Assembly: GCF_007990525.1 (NCBI RefSeq) | Contig: NZ_AP019823.1 | Coordinates: 930,001 to 994,000, forward strand | Source of the DNA: Leptotrichia hofstadii | Lineage (GTDB): Bacteria > Fusobacteriota > Fusobacteriia > Fusobacteriales > Leptotrichiaceae | Reading direction: 5' to 3' | DNA length: 64,000 nucleotides | Position numbers and translations under genes: made by a program | Notes under the pieces: generated by a model | The model's input: the letters and a program-made list of their open reading frames with translations, nothing else | Told to the model about the DNA's origin: nothing | The model's database searches: none | Part shown: positions 7,026-17,300 of the stretch, in pieces | Numbering within the stretch: position 1 is the stretch's first letter | How the letters are laid out: the number at the start of each line of letters is the position of its first letter

Positions 7026-8456
7026 ATGAATAAAATAAAAAATAATTATAAAATTGGACAAAAACTGGAAATTGAGATAGAAAAAATAGTGTTTGGTGGA
7101 GAAGGACTCGGAAGAGTTGATGGATTTACAGTATTTGTACCGATGAGTGTGCCAGGAGATAAATTGGAAGTGGAGATTATCTCGGTGAAAAAGTCGTATG
7201 CAAGAGGGCTTATAACTAGGATAATTGAACCATCAAAGGACAGGATTGAGGATTTGTCCAAAATTAGTTTTGAGGATTTTGATGGCTGTGATTTTGGAAT
7301 GCTTAAATACGAGAAACAGCTTGAATATAAGGATAAGATGCTTGAAGAAGTGTTGACAAAGATTGCTGAAATTGATTTGAAAAAGGTAAAAATTAGCAAA
7401 ATTATTGGAAGTGATAAAAAAATTAATTATAGAAACAAGACGGCTGAGCCATTTTTCAAAAAGAATGGAATTATTCAGACAGGATTTTATTCAAGAAAAT
7501 CCCACAATGTATTTTCAGCTAAAGAAAGTCTTCTAAAGTCAGAAATTGCCAAAATAATTATTGATAAATTTTTGCAGAAAGTAAATAGTTTCGCAGGTAC
7601 AAAAAAGGAATTTAAAGTTTTTAATGAAGTGAATAATACTGGATTTTTGAAGCAGATAATGGTTAGAAATAATGAAAAAGATGAAATTATGATAGTTGTT
7701 GTCGTGAATAAAAATTCGCAGTATAATCAGCTTTCAAAAGTGCTGGAAGAAATGTATGATGAAAATAACTGCATAAAATCAATCTATATTTCTGTAAAAA
7801 CTGAGCAGAATAATGTAATTTTAGGTAAAAATGTCCATTTATTTGGAAGCCAGTATTTGGAAGAGGAAATGGAAGGATTAAAATTCAAGATTTATCCAAA
7901 TTCATTTTTCCAAATTAATAAAAAACAGGCACTAAAACTTTACGATGTTGCAATAAACTTTTTGAATGAAGAAAATAAAAATATTGATAAAATCTACGAA
8001 AAAACAGTAATTGACGCATTTTCAGGGACTGGAACAATTGCGATGATGCTTTCAAAAAATATAAAGAAGGTTATTGGAATTGAAAGTGTAGAAAGTTCAA
8101 CACTTGCCGCAAAACTGACTTCTTATGAAAACTCCATTCAAAACGTAGAATTTGTAAATGAAAAAGTTGAGAAGGAACTGCCAAAAATTTTGAAGAGAGA
8201 AGATGTCGGAGCAATAGTTTTCGATCCGCCAAGACGAGGAATTGAAGAATCGGCGTTAAAGAGTGTTGTACAGAATAAAATTGAAAAAATTGTCTATATT
8301 TCCTGCAATCCTGCCACTTTTGCACGGGATGTGAAGATTTTGGCTGAAAATGGATATTTGCTTAAAAAAATTACACCTGTGGATATGTTCCCGCAGACTG
8401 GGCATATTGAGGTAGTGGGATTATTGGAAAAAGTTGAAGCAATATTATTGAAGTAG
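7026..8456 (+). CDS. rlmD: 23S rRNA (uracil-5-)-methyltransferase, RumA/TrmA family
   Basis: This 476-residue protein begins with a TRAM RNA-binding domain (about residues 5-65). A central domain follows, then a Rossmann methyltransferase domain with DAFSGTGTIAMMLSK (SAM site), FDPPRRGIEE and the catalytic-cysteine motif VYISCNPATFARDV. It methylates a uracil C5 in 23S rRNA using SAM. In the region where E. coli RumA has its iron-sulfur cysteines only one Cys (DGCDFG) is seen, so the cluster is probably absent, as in the RlmCD type. The specificity (U1939, U747 or both) is therefore uncertain. AAAGGA precedes the ATG. The small gene downstream starts 9 bp later. Confidence 0.85.
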   Translation: MNKIKNNYKIGQKLEIEIEKIVFGGEGLGRVDGFTVFVPMSVPGDKLEVEIISVKKSYARGLITRIIEPSKDRIEDLSKISFEDFDGCDFGMLKYEKQLEYKDKMLEEVLTKIAEIDLKKVKISKIIGSDKKINYRNKTAEPFFKKNGIIQTGFYSRKSHNVFSAKESLLKSEIAKIIIDKFLQKVNSFAGTKKEFKVFNEVNNTGFLKQIMVRNNEKDEIMIVVVVNKNSQYNQLSKVLEEMYDENNCIKSIYISVKTEQNNVILGKNVHLFGSQYLEEEMEGLKFKIYPNSFFQINKKQALKLYDVAINFLNEENKNIDKIYEKTVIDAFSGTGTIAMMLSKNIKKVIGIESVESSTLAAKLTSYENSIQNVEFVNEKVEKELPKILKREDVGAIVFDPPRRGIEESALKSVVQNKIEKIVYISCNPATFARDVKILAENGYLLKKITPVDMFPQTGHIEVVGLLEKVEAILLK

Positions 8457-8465
8457 GAGGCAGAA

Positions 8466-8942
8466 ATGTTATTATCAGTAGGAATATACAAAGAAAAGAA
8501 AGAAAAAAATTTTAGAATGGTAATATTACCATCAGGAAAAAATAAAATAGGATTAACTATGTACAAAGATTATGGAATAATTTCCTATTTAGGTAAAAAT
8601 AGCAATGAAAAAATAGGACAGTTTATATTTTGGGCATTAAATGAAACTGATGAGAAAAAAATTGAAAATGAAACTGATGTAGAATGGCATAAAAAATATT
8701 TTAATTATTCGTCTAATTTAAAAATTGTTAATTTATACAATAATATTGGATTTCAATTTTTTGAAAATAAATACAGTTTGTATTTGATGAAAAAAGATGG
8801 AAGAGGTTATTCACCTTTTAAAGATGAGAATGGAAATATAGTTGAACATATATTTCTAGAAAAACCAACAAATTTGGAATTGGGAACAAAAGTAATGGAA
8901 ATGTTTGAGTTTAAAGAAAGATATGATGGAATTATAGAATAA
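8466..8942 (+). CDS. Small protein of unknown function
   Basis: A 158-residue protein without signal peptide or membrane segment, translated from an ATG with AGGAGG at ideal spacing 9 bp after the methyltransferase gene. The opening MLLSVGIYKEKKEKNF and its size resemble some immunity proteins of contact-dependent inhibition systems, but this is only an impression. No toxin gene lies next to it. It is probably cotranscribed with the methyltransferase. Confidence 0.65.
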   Translation: MLLSVGIYKEKKEKNFRMVILPSGKNKIGLTMYKDYGIISYLGKNSNEKIGQFIFWALNETDEKKIENETDVEWHKKYFNYSSNLKIVNLYNNIGFQFFENKYSLYLMKKDGRGYSPFKDENGNIVEHIFLEKPTNLELGTKVMEMFEFKERYDGIIE

Positions 8943-9050
8943 TTAGAGAAAGTACAACTTGTGTTATTAAAAGTAGTCTAAAGTTTTGAGTATAGTCCAA
9001 TTATTTATAGATTAATTAAAAATTAAACTGAGAAAAGGAAGTTGATATTT

Positions 9051-9638
9051 ATGAAAATATACACAAAATATGGTGACGAAGGTTTTACAAGGCTTGCTGG
9101 CGGGGAACGTGTGAGTAAGACTCATGTGAGAGTGGAAGCGTATGGAACGATGGATGAAGTCTGTTCACTGCTTGGAGTTATTGTGGCAGAAATTCGTGAA
9201 GATGAAAAATTAAATAGCGTGCTTGGGGAAATCCGTGAAGAATGTGAAAATATACAGCAGCAGCTTTTTGACTGTGGAAGTGATTTAGCAGTACCTGAAG
9301 GGATACGAGAATACAAGCAGCAGATTGGTGATGTAGAGTGGCTTGAGCAGAGAATGGATGAATATATTCCGTTGCTGCCTAGATTAGAATGTTTTATCAT
9401 TCCAGGAGGAAGTAAAATTTCGAGCCTGTTTCATATGATGCGTACAAGTGTGCGTAATTTGGAGCGAAAAATGATAGCCGTAATTGAAGCAGATGAAGGA
9501 ATAAATAAAATTGGACTTCAGTATATAAATAGACTTTCGGACTATTTTTTCGTAGTAGCTTGTCTTGTAAATTTGAAATTGGGATTTAGTGAAACAGTAT
9601 ATAAAAAAAGTGCTAAAATTTTTAGAAATAATAAATAA
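9051..9638 (+). CDS. PduO-type cob(I)alamin adenosyltransferase
   Basis: This 195-residue protein has the PduO signature at the N-terminus: MKIYTKYGDEGFTRLAGGER, followed by VRVEAYGTMDEVCSLLG. A C-terminal helix, RTSVRNLERKM, carries the conserved arginines. It transfers the adenosyl group of ATP to cob(I)alamin, making adenosylcobalamin. The ATG at 9051 is chosen because AAAAGGAAG lies 9 bases before it; an in-frame TTG at 9042 abuts that site and is too close. No B12-dependent enzyme or cobalamin riboswitch is visible nearby. Confidence 0.88.
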   Translation: MKIYTKYGDEGFTRLAGGERVSKTHVRVEAYGTMDEVCSLLGVIVAEIREDEKLNSVLGEIREECENIQQQLFDCGSDLAVPEGIREYKQQIGDVEWLEQRMDEYIPLLPRLECFIIPGGSKISSLFHMMRTSVRNLERKMIAVIEADEGINKIGLQYINRLSDYFFVVACLVNLKLGFSETVYKKSAKIFRNNK

Positions 9639-9721
9639 TGTATATTTAAAATTTTTTAAGATTATTTGGATATTTCTAAAAGGGCTTTTTAAAAAAATAT
9701 AAGGACAAGGAGCAGAATTAA

Positions 9722-10525
9722 ATGAAATTAGGAATTATTGGAGCAGGAAATATGGGAAGCTCTATATTGAAAGGCGTTACATCTTCAAACTTTCTTGAAA
9801 ATAAAAATGTAGCTATTTTTGATTTAGACAAGGAAAAAATTGAAGAATTATCAAAAGAGTACGGTGTAAAAAAAGCAGAAAATGAAAACGAACTTGCAAA
9901 AGAAAGCGATATTCTCATTCTTTCTGTAAAACCAAATATTGTTCCAAAAGTACTGGATAAAATAAAAGATGATTTGTCAGAAAAAACGATTGTTTTATCA
10001 ATTGCTGCTGGAATTAGCATTGATTTTATTGAAAATATTATTGGAACTGACAAAAAAGTTATTAGAACTATGCCAAACACGCCTGCTCAAGTGATGGAAG
10101 GAATGACGGCAGTTTCTTTTAATCAAAACATTCAGGAAAATGAAAAAAATATGATTTTTAAATTGCTGAATAGTTTTGGAAAAAGTATTGAAATTGAGGA
10201 AAAACTTATGCATGCCTATACAGGAATTAGCGGCTCTTTGCCAGCGTATGTTTACGTATTTATGGAGGCTCTTGCGGATGGCGGGGTACTGGAAGGAATG
10301 CCAAGGGACAAGGCTTACGAAATCATTGCCCAAACGGTTTTAGGCTCAGCTAAAATGATGCTTGAAACAAAAAAACATCCAGGGATTTTGAAAGATGAGG
10401 TAACTTCTCCAGGAGGAACTACAATTGCCGCCTTGAAAGTACTGGAAGATGGTAAATTTAGAGGAACTGTAATGGAAGCCGTTAAGGCTTGTACGGAAAA
10501 GTCAAAGGAAATGGCAGGGGATTAA
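9722..10525 (+). CDS. proC: Pyrroline-5-carboxylate reductase
   Basis: This 267-residue protein has the standard ProC length. The Rossmann motif is GIIGAGNMGSSILKG. SVKPNIVPKVL and RTMPNTPAQVMEGM are the substrate and cofactor loops. The C-terminal helical domain carries the family signature SPGGTTIAALKVLE. It reduces 1-pyrroline-5-carboxylate to proline with NAD(P)H, the last step of proline synthesis. AAGGAG precedes the ATG. A hairpin overlapping the stop codon ends the transcript. It is monocistronic. Confidence 0.95.
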   Translation: MKLGIIGAGNMGSSILKGVTSSNFLENKNVAIFDLDKEKIEELSKEYGVKKAENENELAKESDILILSVKPNIVPKVLDKIKDDLSEKTIVLSIAAGISIDFIENIIGTDKKVIRTMPNTPAQVMEGMTAVSFNQNIQENEKNMIFKLLNSFGKSIEIEEKLMHAYTGISGSLPAYVYVFMEALADGGVLEGMPRDKAYEIIAQTVLGSAKMMLETKKHPGILKDEVTSPGGTTIAALKVLEDGKFRGTVMEAVKACTEKSKEMAGD

Positions 10526-10539
10526 AATCCCCTCTTTTG
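10517..10539 (+). terminator. Terminator of proC, overlapping its stop codon
   Basis: GGGGATT (10517-10523) and AATCCCC (10526-10532) form a 7-bp stem followed by TCTTTTG. The TAA stop codon sits in the loop region. Confidence 0.7.
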
Positions 10540-10592
10540 TTATATTTATAAATATTTTAATACTAAACCCCATTTAAATAATGAATTTACTT

Positions 10593-11411
10593 TTACATAA
10601 TCTGATATTTTTCCACATATTTTAATTTATGATTTATCCAGTATTCTAACTGATTTTCAGCCTGATTTACACGGAGTTCAAGATTATGCTTTGCCATGTC
10701 AACAAATAAAGAATTATCCTTTTGATAAATAGTTAAATAATGTTTTCCTTTTTTATCCACAGCCACTATTTTTCCATTTTCAACTGAAAATGTATATTGA
10801 ATACTGTTATAATCACGATTTGGACTCCACACCAGACTTTTATCGCCAGTCATTTTTATATAGAATGCCGAATTTGTGGGAATAAACGCCAAGTTTAACC
10901 AATTCAGCCCTTTACTGTCAATTCCTCCAGAAATTCCCTTGTTCCCATAAGCAGTTATCTTATATTCTCCTGTTCCTACATTTTTTACTCCTGCAAAAAC
11001 CATTCCTAGTGATTTTAGTTCAGCTTTTTCAAAATTTACATTATCTTTGTAGTTTAGAAAAAAATCATTTGCAGAATATTTTATAATTTTAGATTGATCC
11101 GTTATTTTTCCCTTTTTATTTATTTTTATAATTTTAAAATCTTTTTTCAAAATATCAGATAAAAATTCATAAACATTGACTGCAGCATATCTTGAAGGCA
11201 TAAAAGCCAGATAGTTTCCTACATTTAGCTGAACAGGGTATTTATCACCATTTCCCGATATTATTCTGTAACTTATATAGTCAGGATTATTTGACATCCT
11301 AAATGAAAATTTCTCAAAATTGTTAAAACTTTCTTTATTTCCAGCGTTTAGTGTAAAACCTAGTAAAATTCCGATTAACAGCATAAATTTTAATAATATA
11401 TATTTTTTCAT
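10593..11411 (-). CDS. Secreted or periplasmic protein of unknown function
   Basis: This 272-residue protein has a clear N-terminal signal peptide: Lys, then a hydrophobic run LLIGILLGF, ending near NAGNK. No lipobox cysteine is seen. The rest is rich in beta-prone repeats of the type found in ricin-like or AbfB-like beta-trefoils (for example SFRMSNNPDYISYRI near the mature N-terminus), but the family is not certain. TTTAGGAG precedes the start. It lies downstream of the OmpA-like lipoprotein, separated from it by that gene's terminator. Confidence 0.72.
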   Translation of the reverse strand: MKKYILLKFMLLIGILLGFTLNAGNKESFNNFEKFSFRMSNNPDYISYRIISGNGDKYPVQLNVGNYLAFMPSRYAAVNVYEFLSDILKKDFKIIKINKKGKITDQSKIIKYSANDFFLNYKDNVNFEKAELKSLGMVFAGVKNVGTGEYKITAYGNKGISGGIDSKGLNWLNLAFIPTNSAFYIKMTGDKSLVWSPNRDYNSIQYTFSVENGKIVAVDKKGKHYLTIYQKDNSLFVDMAKHNLELRVNQAENQLEYWINHKLKYVEKYQIM

Positions 11412-11445
11412 AAAAATCTCCTAAATTTAAATTCTAAAAATTCGT

Positions 11446-11491
11446 AAAAAAGGGAGCTAGTTCAAAACTTAATTTGAAAAAACTCCCAAAA
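11446..11491 (-). terminator. Terminator of the OmpA-like gene
   Basis: Read on the minus strand, GGGAG pairs with CTCCC and TTCAAA pairs with TTTGAA in an interrupted stem, followed by a run of six T residues. Confidence 0.75.
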
Positions 11492-11496
11492 AATCT

Positions 11497-12147
11497 TTAA
11501 TTATTTTGATTTGCGATTATAGCAATTTCCACTCTTCTGTTTTGAGCCCTTCCAGCTTCTGTTGCGTTACTTGCAATTGGCTGTTTGCTTCCAAAACCAC
11601 GTGAAGTTATTCTTGAACTTGAAATACCTTGTGACTCAAGGTAAGATTCTACTGAACTTGCACGGTTTATAGACAATGGGTTGTTAATTGCGTCATTTCC
11701 TGTTGTATCTGTGTGTCCTGATACTACGATTGTTGAGTCAGGGTAAGTTTTTAATACAGTTGCTACTGAATCCAACGTATTTTTAAATTGTGGCTTAATT
11801 ACGTAGCTATTTAAATCAAAAGTAATATTTTCAGGTGCTGTCAATTTGATTTCACCTTCTCCAGTTCTTTTTACATCCACTCCTGTTCCTTTTAATTTAT
11901 TTCTTAATTCTTTTTCCTGTCTGTCAAAAATATTTCCAATAGCCGCTCCAACTGCAGCTCCTCCAGCTGTACCAATTAATGTACCTTTTGTATCTTTTCC
12001 TATAGCCTGTCCAATCACAGCTCCCGCAGCCGCTCCAATTCCTGCACCAACTCCAGTTTTGCTAACTTTTCTCGTTCCATCAGTAGCAGTTGTACAAGAA
12101 ACTACTGTTAATAATGATAACAGAATAATTGCTAATACTTTTTTCAT
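11497..12147 (-). CDS. OmpA-family lipoprotein with glycine-zipper segment
   Basis: This 216-residue protein has a lipoprotein signal ending LLTVVSC, so the mature protein would be lipid-anchored at Cys19. Residues of about 30-75 form a glycine-zipper region (GVGAGIGAAAGAVIG, then GGAAVGAAIGNIF). The C-terminal half is an OmpA/MotB peptidoglycan-binding domain with VVSGHTDTTG, NRASSVESYL and GRAQNRRVEIAI. The conserved Asp and Arg for diaminopimelate binding are present. It would tie the outer membrane to the cell wall, similar to the YiaD/Pal architecture. AAGGAGGAG precedes the start. It is monocistronic with its own terminator. Confidence 0.9.
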   Translation of the reverse strand: MKKVLAIILLSLLTVVSCTTATDGTRKVSKTGVGAGIGAAAGAVIGQAIGKDTKGTLIGTAGGAAVGAAIGNIFDRQEKELRNKLKGTGVDVKRTGEGEIKLTAPENITFDLNSYVIKPQFKNTLDSVATVLKTYPDSTIVVSGHTDTTGNDAINNPLSINRASSVESYLESQGISSSRITSRGFGSKQPIASNATEAGRAQNRRVEIAIIANQNN

Positions 12148-12330
12148 ATTGACTCCTCCTTAATAAGAAAATATTTATTTTCAATATATTGTACTATATT
12201 ATTCTATTATTTAAGTTTATTTTCACTTTGAAAATATTTTATCTTGAGGAATTAAATGTTTTAGTAAAAAAAATTGATAAATTTAAATTTCGAGTTATAA
12301 TAATAATGAAATTTGAAACAATGTAAAGAA

Positions 12331-13509
12331 ATGATGAAAATGACTGAAAAATTCAACAAATTATTTGAAACAGTAAAATTTCCTAATGGAGCAACTATAA
12401 ACAGTAGATTTGTAATGTCGCCAATGGTTGTTAATGGTTCAAGCTATGAAGGGAATGTAGGTGATGATATAAAATATTTTGAAAGACGTGCTGATTCCGC
12501 CTCGCTTCTTATTACAGGTGCGACAAGTGTTACTCCAGATGGAAATACTTTTGGTTATGGGCTGGGATTATATGATGACAGCCAGGTGGAAGGCTGGAAA
12601 AAATTAGCGATGGCTATGAAATCTAAAGGAAATAGAGCTTTAGTTCAAATTTATCATCCTGGTTACCAGGCAAGATGCACTTACAAGGACAAAGGTGTAG
12701 TTTATGCTCCAAGCAGCATAAATTTGCCTTTTATTCCATATCCAATAACAGCGATGTCAAAAGAGCAGGTAGAAGAAACCATTGAACGATTTGTACAGGC
12801 AACAAGAAGAGCCATTGAAGCAGGTTTTGATGGAGTAGAAATTCACGGAGCTATTCATTACCTTATACAGCAATTTTTTTCAAAGACTTCTGATACAAGA
12901 ATAGATGAATATGGAGGACGAATTGAAAACAGGGCAAAATTTGCTCTTGAAATTGTAAAAAGAGTAAAACAATACGTTAAAGAAAATGCTAAAAATGATT
13001 TCATAGTTGGGTACAGGTTTTCACCTGAAGAAATTCACGGCGAAGAAATTAGTTATTTACTTGACGACAGTTTGTATTTAATCAATGAAGTAGTAAGATT
13101 AGGAGTAGATTACATTCACACATCCCTTTGGGGAAATCGTGCCTATGCCAGCAAAGCCTATTTAGGAGAATGTAAAGGGCAATCAATCAACAAAGTTATA
13201 AAATCCATTATAGATGGACGTGCAGTACTAATTGGAGCAGGAGATATTACAAGTGCCGATAAAATGCTCGAAGCAAGTAAATATGTAGATTTATTGGCAG
13301 TAGCATCATTAATATTGACTGATCCTGATGCCAAAAATAAAATCCTTTCTGGAAAAGAAAATGGAATAACTTTAGACGTAGAAAATCGAATCGAAGACTT
13401 AGCACTTCCAAAAAACTTTCCGCCAATGGTAGTGGCAATGGAAGGAAATGGCTCTGTACCGCAAAAAACAATTGATTTGTTAAGAGGAGATTATCAAGGG
13501 AAAAAATAA
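12331..13509 (+). CDS. NADH:flavin oxidoreductase / Old Yellow Enzyme family
   Basis: About 392 residues forming a single FMN-binding TIM barrel of the OYE/2-enoate-reductase group: FVMSPMVVNGSS, then QIYHPGYQA. The active-site motif GFDGVEIHGAIHYLIQQF has H and Y where OYE proteins have HxxN or HxxH. GGRIENRAKFALE is the FMN-phosphate region, followed by IGAGDIT. There is no C-terminal iron-sulfur/FAD half as in full FadH. It reduces activated double bonds with NAD(P)H. The start is uncertain: ATGs at 12331, 12334 and 12340 are possible and the ribosome site (AAAGAA) is weak. Confidence 0.85.
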   Translation: MMKMTEKFNKLFETVKFPNGATINSRFVMSPMVVNGSSYEGNVGDDIKYFERRADSASLLITGATSVTPDGNTFGYGLGLYDDSQVEGWKKLAMAMKSKGNRALVQIYHPGYQARCTYKDKGVVYAPSSINLPFIPYPITAMSKEQVEETIERFVQATRRAIEAGFDGVEIHGAIHYLIQQFFSKTSDTRIDEYGGRIENRAKFALEIVKRVKQYVKENAKNDFIVGYRFSPEEIHGEEISYLLDDSLYLINEVVRLGVDYIHTSLWGNRAYASKAYLGECKGQSINKVIKSIIDGRAVLIGAGDITSADKMLEASKYVDLLAVASLILTDPDAKNKILSGKENGITLDVENRIEDLALPKNFPPMVVAMEGNGSVPQKTIDLLRGDYQGKK

Positions 13510-13535
13510 ACAATTCTAATTTTTAAAAGAAATGA

Positions 13536-13561
13536 GGCTGTCTAATTTAGGCAGCCTTTTT
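13536..13561 (+). terminator. Terminator of the flavin oxidoreductase gene
   Basis: GGCTGTC (13536-13542) and GGCAGCC (13550-13556) form a 7-bp stem (one G-T pair) followed by a T run. Confidence 0.8.
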
Positions 13562-13632
13562 GAAAATACTTGTTATTTTTTATTTCTTTTTTGATTTTAC
13601 AAATAATCAGTATCAAACATAGAATAGATTTT

Positions 13633-14088
13633 TTAATAAACACTGTTGTAATCTGATACAAAAGTATTATAATTAAAACCATATGAAAGGACATCAGTAT
13701 AATTAGTAATATTTTGTACAGATGTCAAAAAGTTAGAAGTATAAGTTTTTATATCAGGATTAAAAGGATCATAAACATATGCTTGAAGATTATTAGTTTT
13801 AGAATTATATTTTAAATAATTATAACTTATTCCATATGCTAATCTTTGACTAAAATCAACATTTGTATTAAGAGTACCTCCTTTTTGCACAACTGTTACA
13901 TTTCTAACAATTTTTTCTTTAGAACTTGTAGTAATTCGGCATAATCCAGCTTTAAAAGTATAATCAGAATGGTTTGATTCCGAAACATTTCCTATTTTCA
14001 AACAATACATTGAACCGCCTTTACTAGTAAAATTTGAAAAACTAATACTGCTTAGTAATAAAAATATACCAAATAAAATCTTTTTCAA
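13633..14088 (-). CDS. Small secreted protein of unknown function
   Basis: This 151-residue protein has a signal peptide (KKILFGIFLLLSSISFS). The mature part is rich in Asn, Ser, Thr and Tyr and has two cysteines. The start is a TTG at 14088 with AAAGGAG eight bases upstream; no ATG serves. Its amino-acid style matches the small secreted protein at 19002-19250, hinting at surface or extracellular roles, but no family is recognised. Confidence 0.65.
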   Translation of the reverse strand: MKKILFGIFLLLSSISFSNFTSKGGSMYCLKIGNVSESNHSDYTFKAGLCRITTSSKEKIVRNVTVVQKGGTLNTNVDFSQRLAYGISYNYLKYNSKTNNLQAYVYDPFNPDIKTYTSNFLTSVQNITNYTDVLSYGFNYNTFVSDYNSVY

Positions 14089-14307
14089 TTCTATTTCTCC
14101 TTTCTTTAATAATTTATTATTTTTCTTTGAGTTTTATTATATCATATAATTTCTATAAAGTCATATACAATATATATATATATATATTATTGATATATTT
14201 TGTGAATGATTAAGTTTTGAAATATATAAGAAAAACACCTTTATTTAATGAACTTAAAGCAAGTAATATATAAAATAGCAAAAAAGATAAATCTAATTTT
14301 TAAATAA

Positions 14308-14343
14308 AAAACAGGAACAAATTTTTCTCTGTACCTGTTTTAA
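14308..14343 (-). terminator. Terminator of the autotransporter gene
   Basis: AAACAGGTAC and GTTCCTGTTT pair on the minus strand and are followed by a T-rich run. The hairpin is nearly symmetric and may also act on the plus strand. Confidence 0.7.
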
Positions 14344-14361
14344 AATCAAATATAAAATAAA

Positions 14362-17300
14362 TTAGAATGAAACACCAAGTCCGACACCAACGTGTGAATT
14401 CTTATCCTTCGTATCATATCCACCATTTACTGTGAAATTAAAGTTTCCTGCTTCAAATCCTACTTTTACGTCGCTCTTGAAGTTTCCACGTCTTTCGTAT
14501 TTTGCACCTTTTAAGTTGATTTTAGTGCTTGTATTCGCAAATTTAGCTTCGTTTGCCTTGCTTTCAACTTTTCCTAGTTCATGTTCATAGCCAAGTCCTA
14601 AAGATGCCTTGAATTTAGTGTTTTCTGTAATTGGAGCGGAATATCCAACTTCAACTCCTGCAGATGGTTTTACAGAATAGTAATTGCTTCCTTTAACTTC
14701 CATATTTAAAGTTCCGTCTTTTTCCTTAATTTTTGAAAATTTACCATAGCCAAGTTTTAGACCAGCGTAAGGTTTAACTGTAACATTTTCTCCAACTTGG
14801 AAAGTTTTTCCTAATTCGTTCTTGATTGCAAATCCGTAAGCATTGTAGTTAGCCTTGTTTTCATAAACATTATTTCCAATTACAAATCTTCTCTTCATAT
14901 CGTTTTTAGAAACAAATCCATCTCCGCTTAAAGTCCACTCAAGATTATTCAAGTCAAATGTCTTGTAAGCACCTAATTTAAACATTGTTACATTTTCTTT
15001 TGATTTTCCACTGTCTTTAAATTTGAAGTTGTTAATAACTGTTCCAGCATAAATTCCTTGTTTTGCATCAGCATTGTTGAATAAATATGAAATTCCGTAA
15101 GCTGAGCTGTTTGAATCTGCTAATTCTGGCGTTCTTGCCTCATATTTATCCCTGTTAAAGAAAGTAGAAACATGATGTCCAGATTTATCAGCATTTTCTT
15201 TTTGTAAAGCAGAAAGTTTGCTGTCTAAAATATCATCAGTCTGTGCAATTCTCTGCTGAACATTGATATATTGATTTCCGTTAATTTCACGGTAAGTTCT
15301 TGTCAACGCCTTTCTATCGCTCAATGTATTTAAGTAGTTGAATACTTGCTTATCTTTTGAATCTGCACTAGTTCCAGTATATTTCTCATCCAGTCCATCA
15401 GCTACTTCTGTAGAAGTTTCACTATCTGCAAATTTCGCATAGGATTGTTTTTTCAAAGTAACTTTTTCCACTTTGTTATTTTTAATTTCTGAATCAGCTT
15501 CCCATACTAAAGAACCTGTTTTTACATTCCAGTTCGCAATATTACTTGCCTCAATAGATTTATTAAATGGATCAAGCACATCATTTCCAACAGTTACTTC
15601 AGTAGCGTTAGTTTTTTCAGTAGCTTCTGCACCGATTAATAAATCTGCACTTTGTAATCCTAAGTTTGAAAGACCTTCTATTGGTTTTGTTTTTCCTAAT
15701 GTGTCTACGTAAACTCCTAAATCCCCATTAATTGGTTTTGTTTTATTTGAGAGAACTTTAATAGTTCTTGTGTTGTCTACACGGTCTCTTACGGCACCGC
15801 CACTAACTTCAATATCTCCATAATTCTTAATTATTCCACCAGCGATAACTATTCCCGCACCATCAGCAGAATCAATATGAATCGTTCCATTATTTGTAAA
15901 TTCTGAATTTTTTCCAACGACTACACCAATTGCATCTTTTGGAGTTCCAACAGTTGTTATCGTACCGCTGTTTGTACCTTTAGAACCATTTGCTAAGTAC
16001 ATTCCGATACCGCCATCCTTAGTGATGCTGATAGTTCCTTTGTTTTCTAAAGTATTTCCGTTGATTCCTGCCATACCGATTGAATCTTTACCGATTTCTA
16101 TAATTCCGTTGTTTATCATTTTTGCATTTGGATTATCGCTGTACATTCCCATGCTTGGGTTGTTTCTGTCAGATGAATCACCTATTCTAATTTTTCCAGT
16201 AGAACCAAAATATTTTTGATTTTCTACATTATAGGCACCATCTCCGCCAGCATAGATTCCGATTGACTTATCTCCGTAAAGATTGATTTCTCCAACGCTT
16301 CCAATTACATCTTGTGGAGTATCTGAAGCTGCAGGATCTTTCTTCTGGTTACGGACATTTGACCACATTCCGATTACATTTGTTGCTGTACTTTCAATTT
16401 TTCCGTTGCTTAAATTTGTAATAAATCCTTTGTTATCAAAGTAAGGCTTGTCCATATACATTCCTGTAGAATTTTCTCCGAGCAGAATATCTCCGTCGTT
16501 TCTTGCAGAATTGTGCGGAATAGGAGCAGAAGGTCCAAGCAGTCCATAGTCAAATTCAGATTCTGCACTCCAGTAAACCGCAACAGAGTTTTTATCAACA
16601 GAAATTTTTCCACGGTTATCAAAGTTTGACGCAGTACCGTATGCTCCGATTGAGTTGCTACCTTTCATATCGATAGTACCACGGTTATAGTTCATATCGT
16701 TTGGAACAAATTCATATTCAAATCCATACAATCCTTTAATTCCAATTTGATTGTCTTTTGTTCCAGTAATTGTTTTACCAGAATTAATAGTGAAAGTAGA
16801 ATTTGTAACATCTACTTTATTATACAAGTCGTTAGGATCGTCCAAGTTTACATCCTTGTCTACAAAAAGTCTGGAATTATCAAATTTAACTAATTTATAG
16901 CCAGTACCATTAATTGTTGGTCTTTGATTCGCAGGAATTTTTGAAAGAAGATCTGAAACATTAGTTTTAGATAATTCTACCTCAACACCTTTAAGTACGA
17001 ACAAATATGAATTAGGCTCCATATTGAATGTCAATTTATCAGCATTGTTTATAAGTTTTGTAAAATAATGCTTAACGGCTTCCTGAGGATCTGTAAAAAA
17101 GTGTGTGTTTCCACTGTAAACGCTATTTCCTTCAAAAAATGCCATTGCTCCTCCACCTGCTTTTACATCCATTGTTGTTGGAACAGCTATAGTAAGCGGT
17201 TTTGTAGCTGAACGGCTCAGGTAAAATCCAACTTCCCTGTCTTTAACTTCATAATGATTCCTGCTGGCAGTTTTAGGTGCGTCCAGTTTTTCTCCAGCAA

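Noticed and set aside
8466-8942. CdiI-type immunity protein
   Set aside because: Only a faint resemblance at the N-terminus and no toxin gene next to it, so not named as such.
11846-12163. Plus-strand 105-codon Pro/Ala-rich frame
   Set aside because: Antisense of the glycine-zipper part of the OmpA-like lipoprotein; composition mirrors the real gene.
14168-14190. TA dinucleotide run as a phase-variation tract
   Set aside because: It lies between the leader of the gene at 13633 and the autotransporter terminator, with no promoter element beside it. It is probably just AT-rich DNA.
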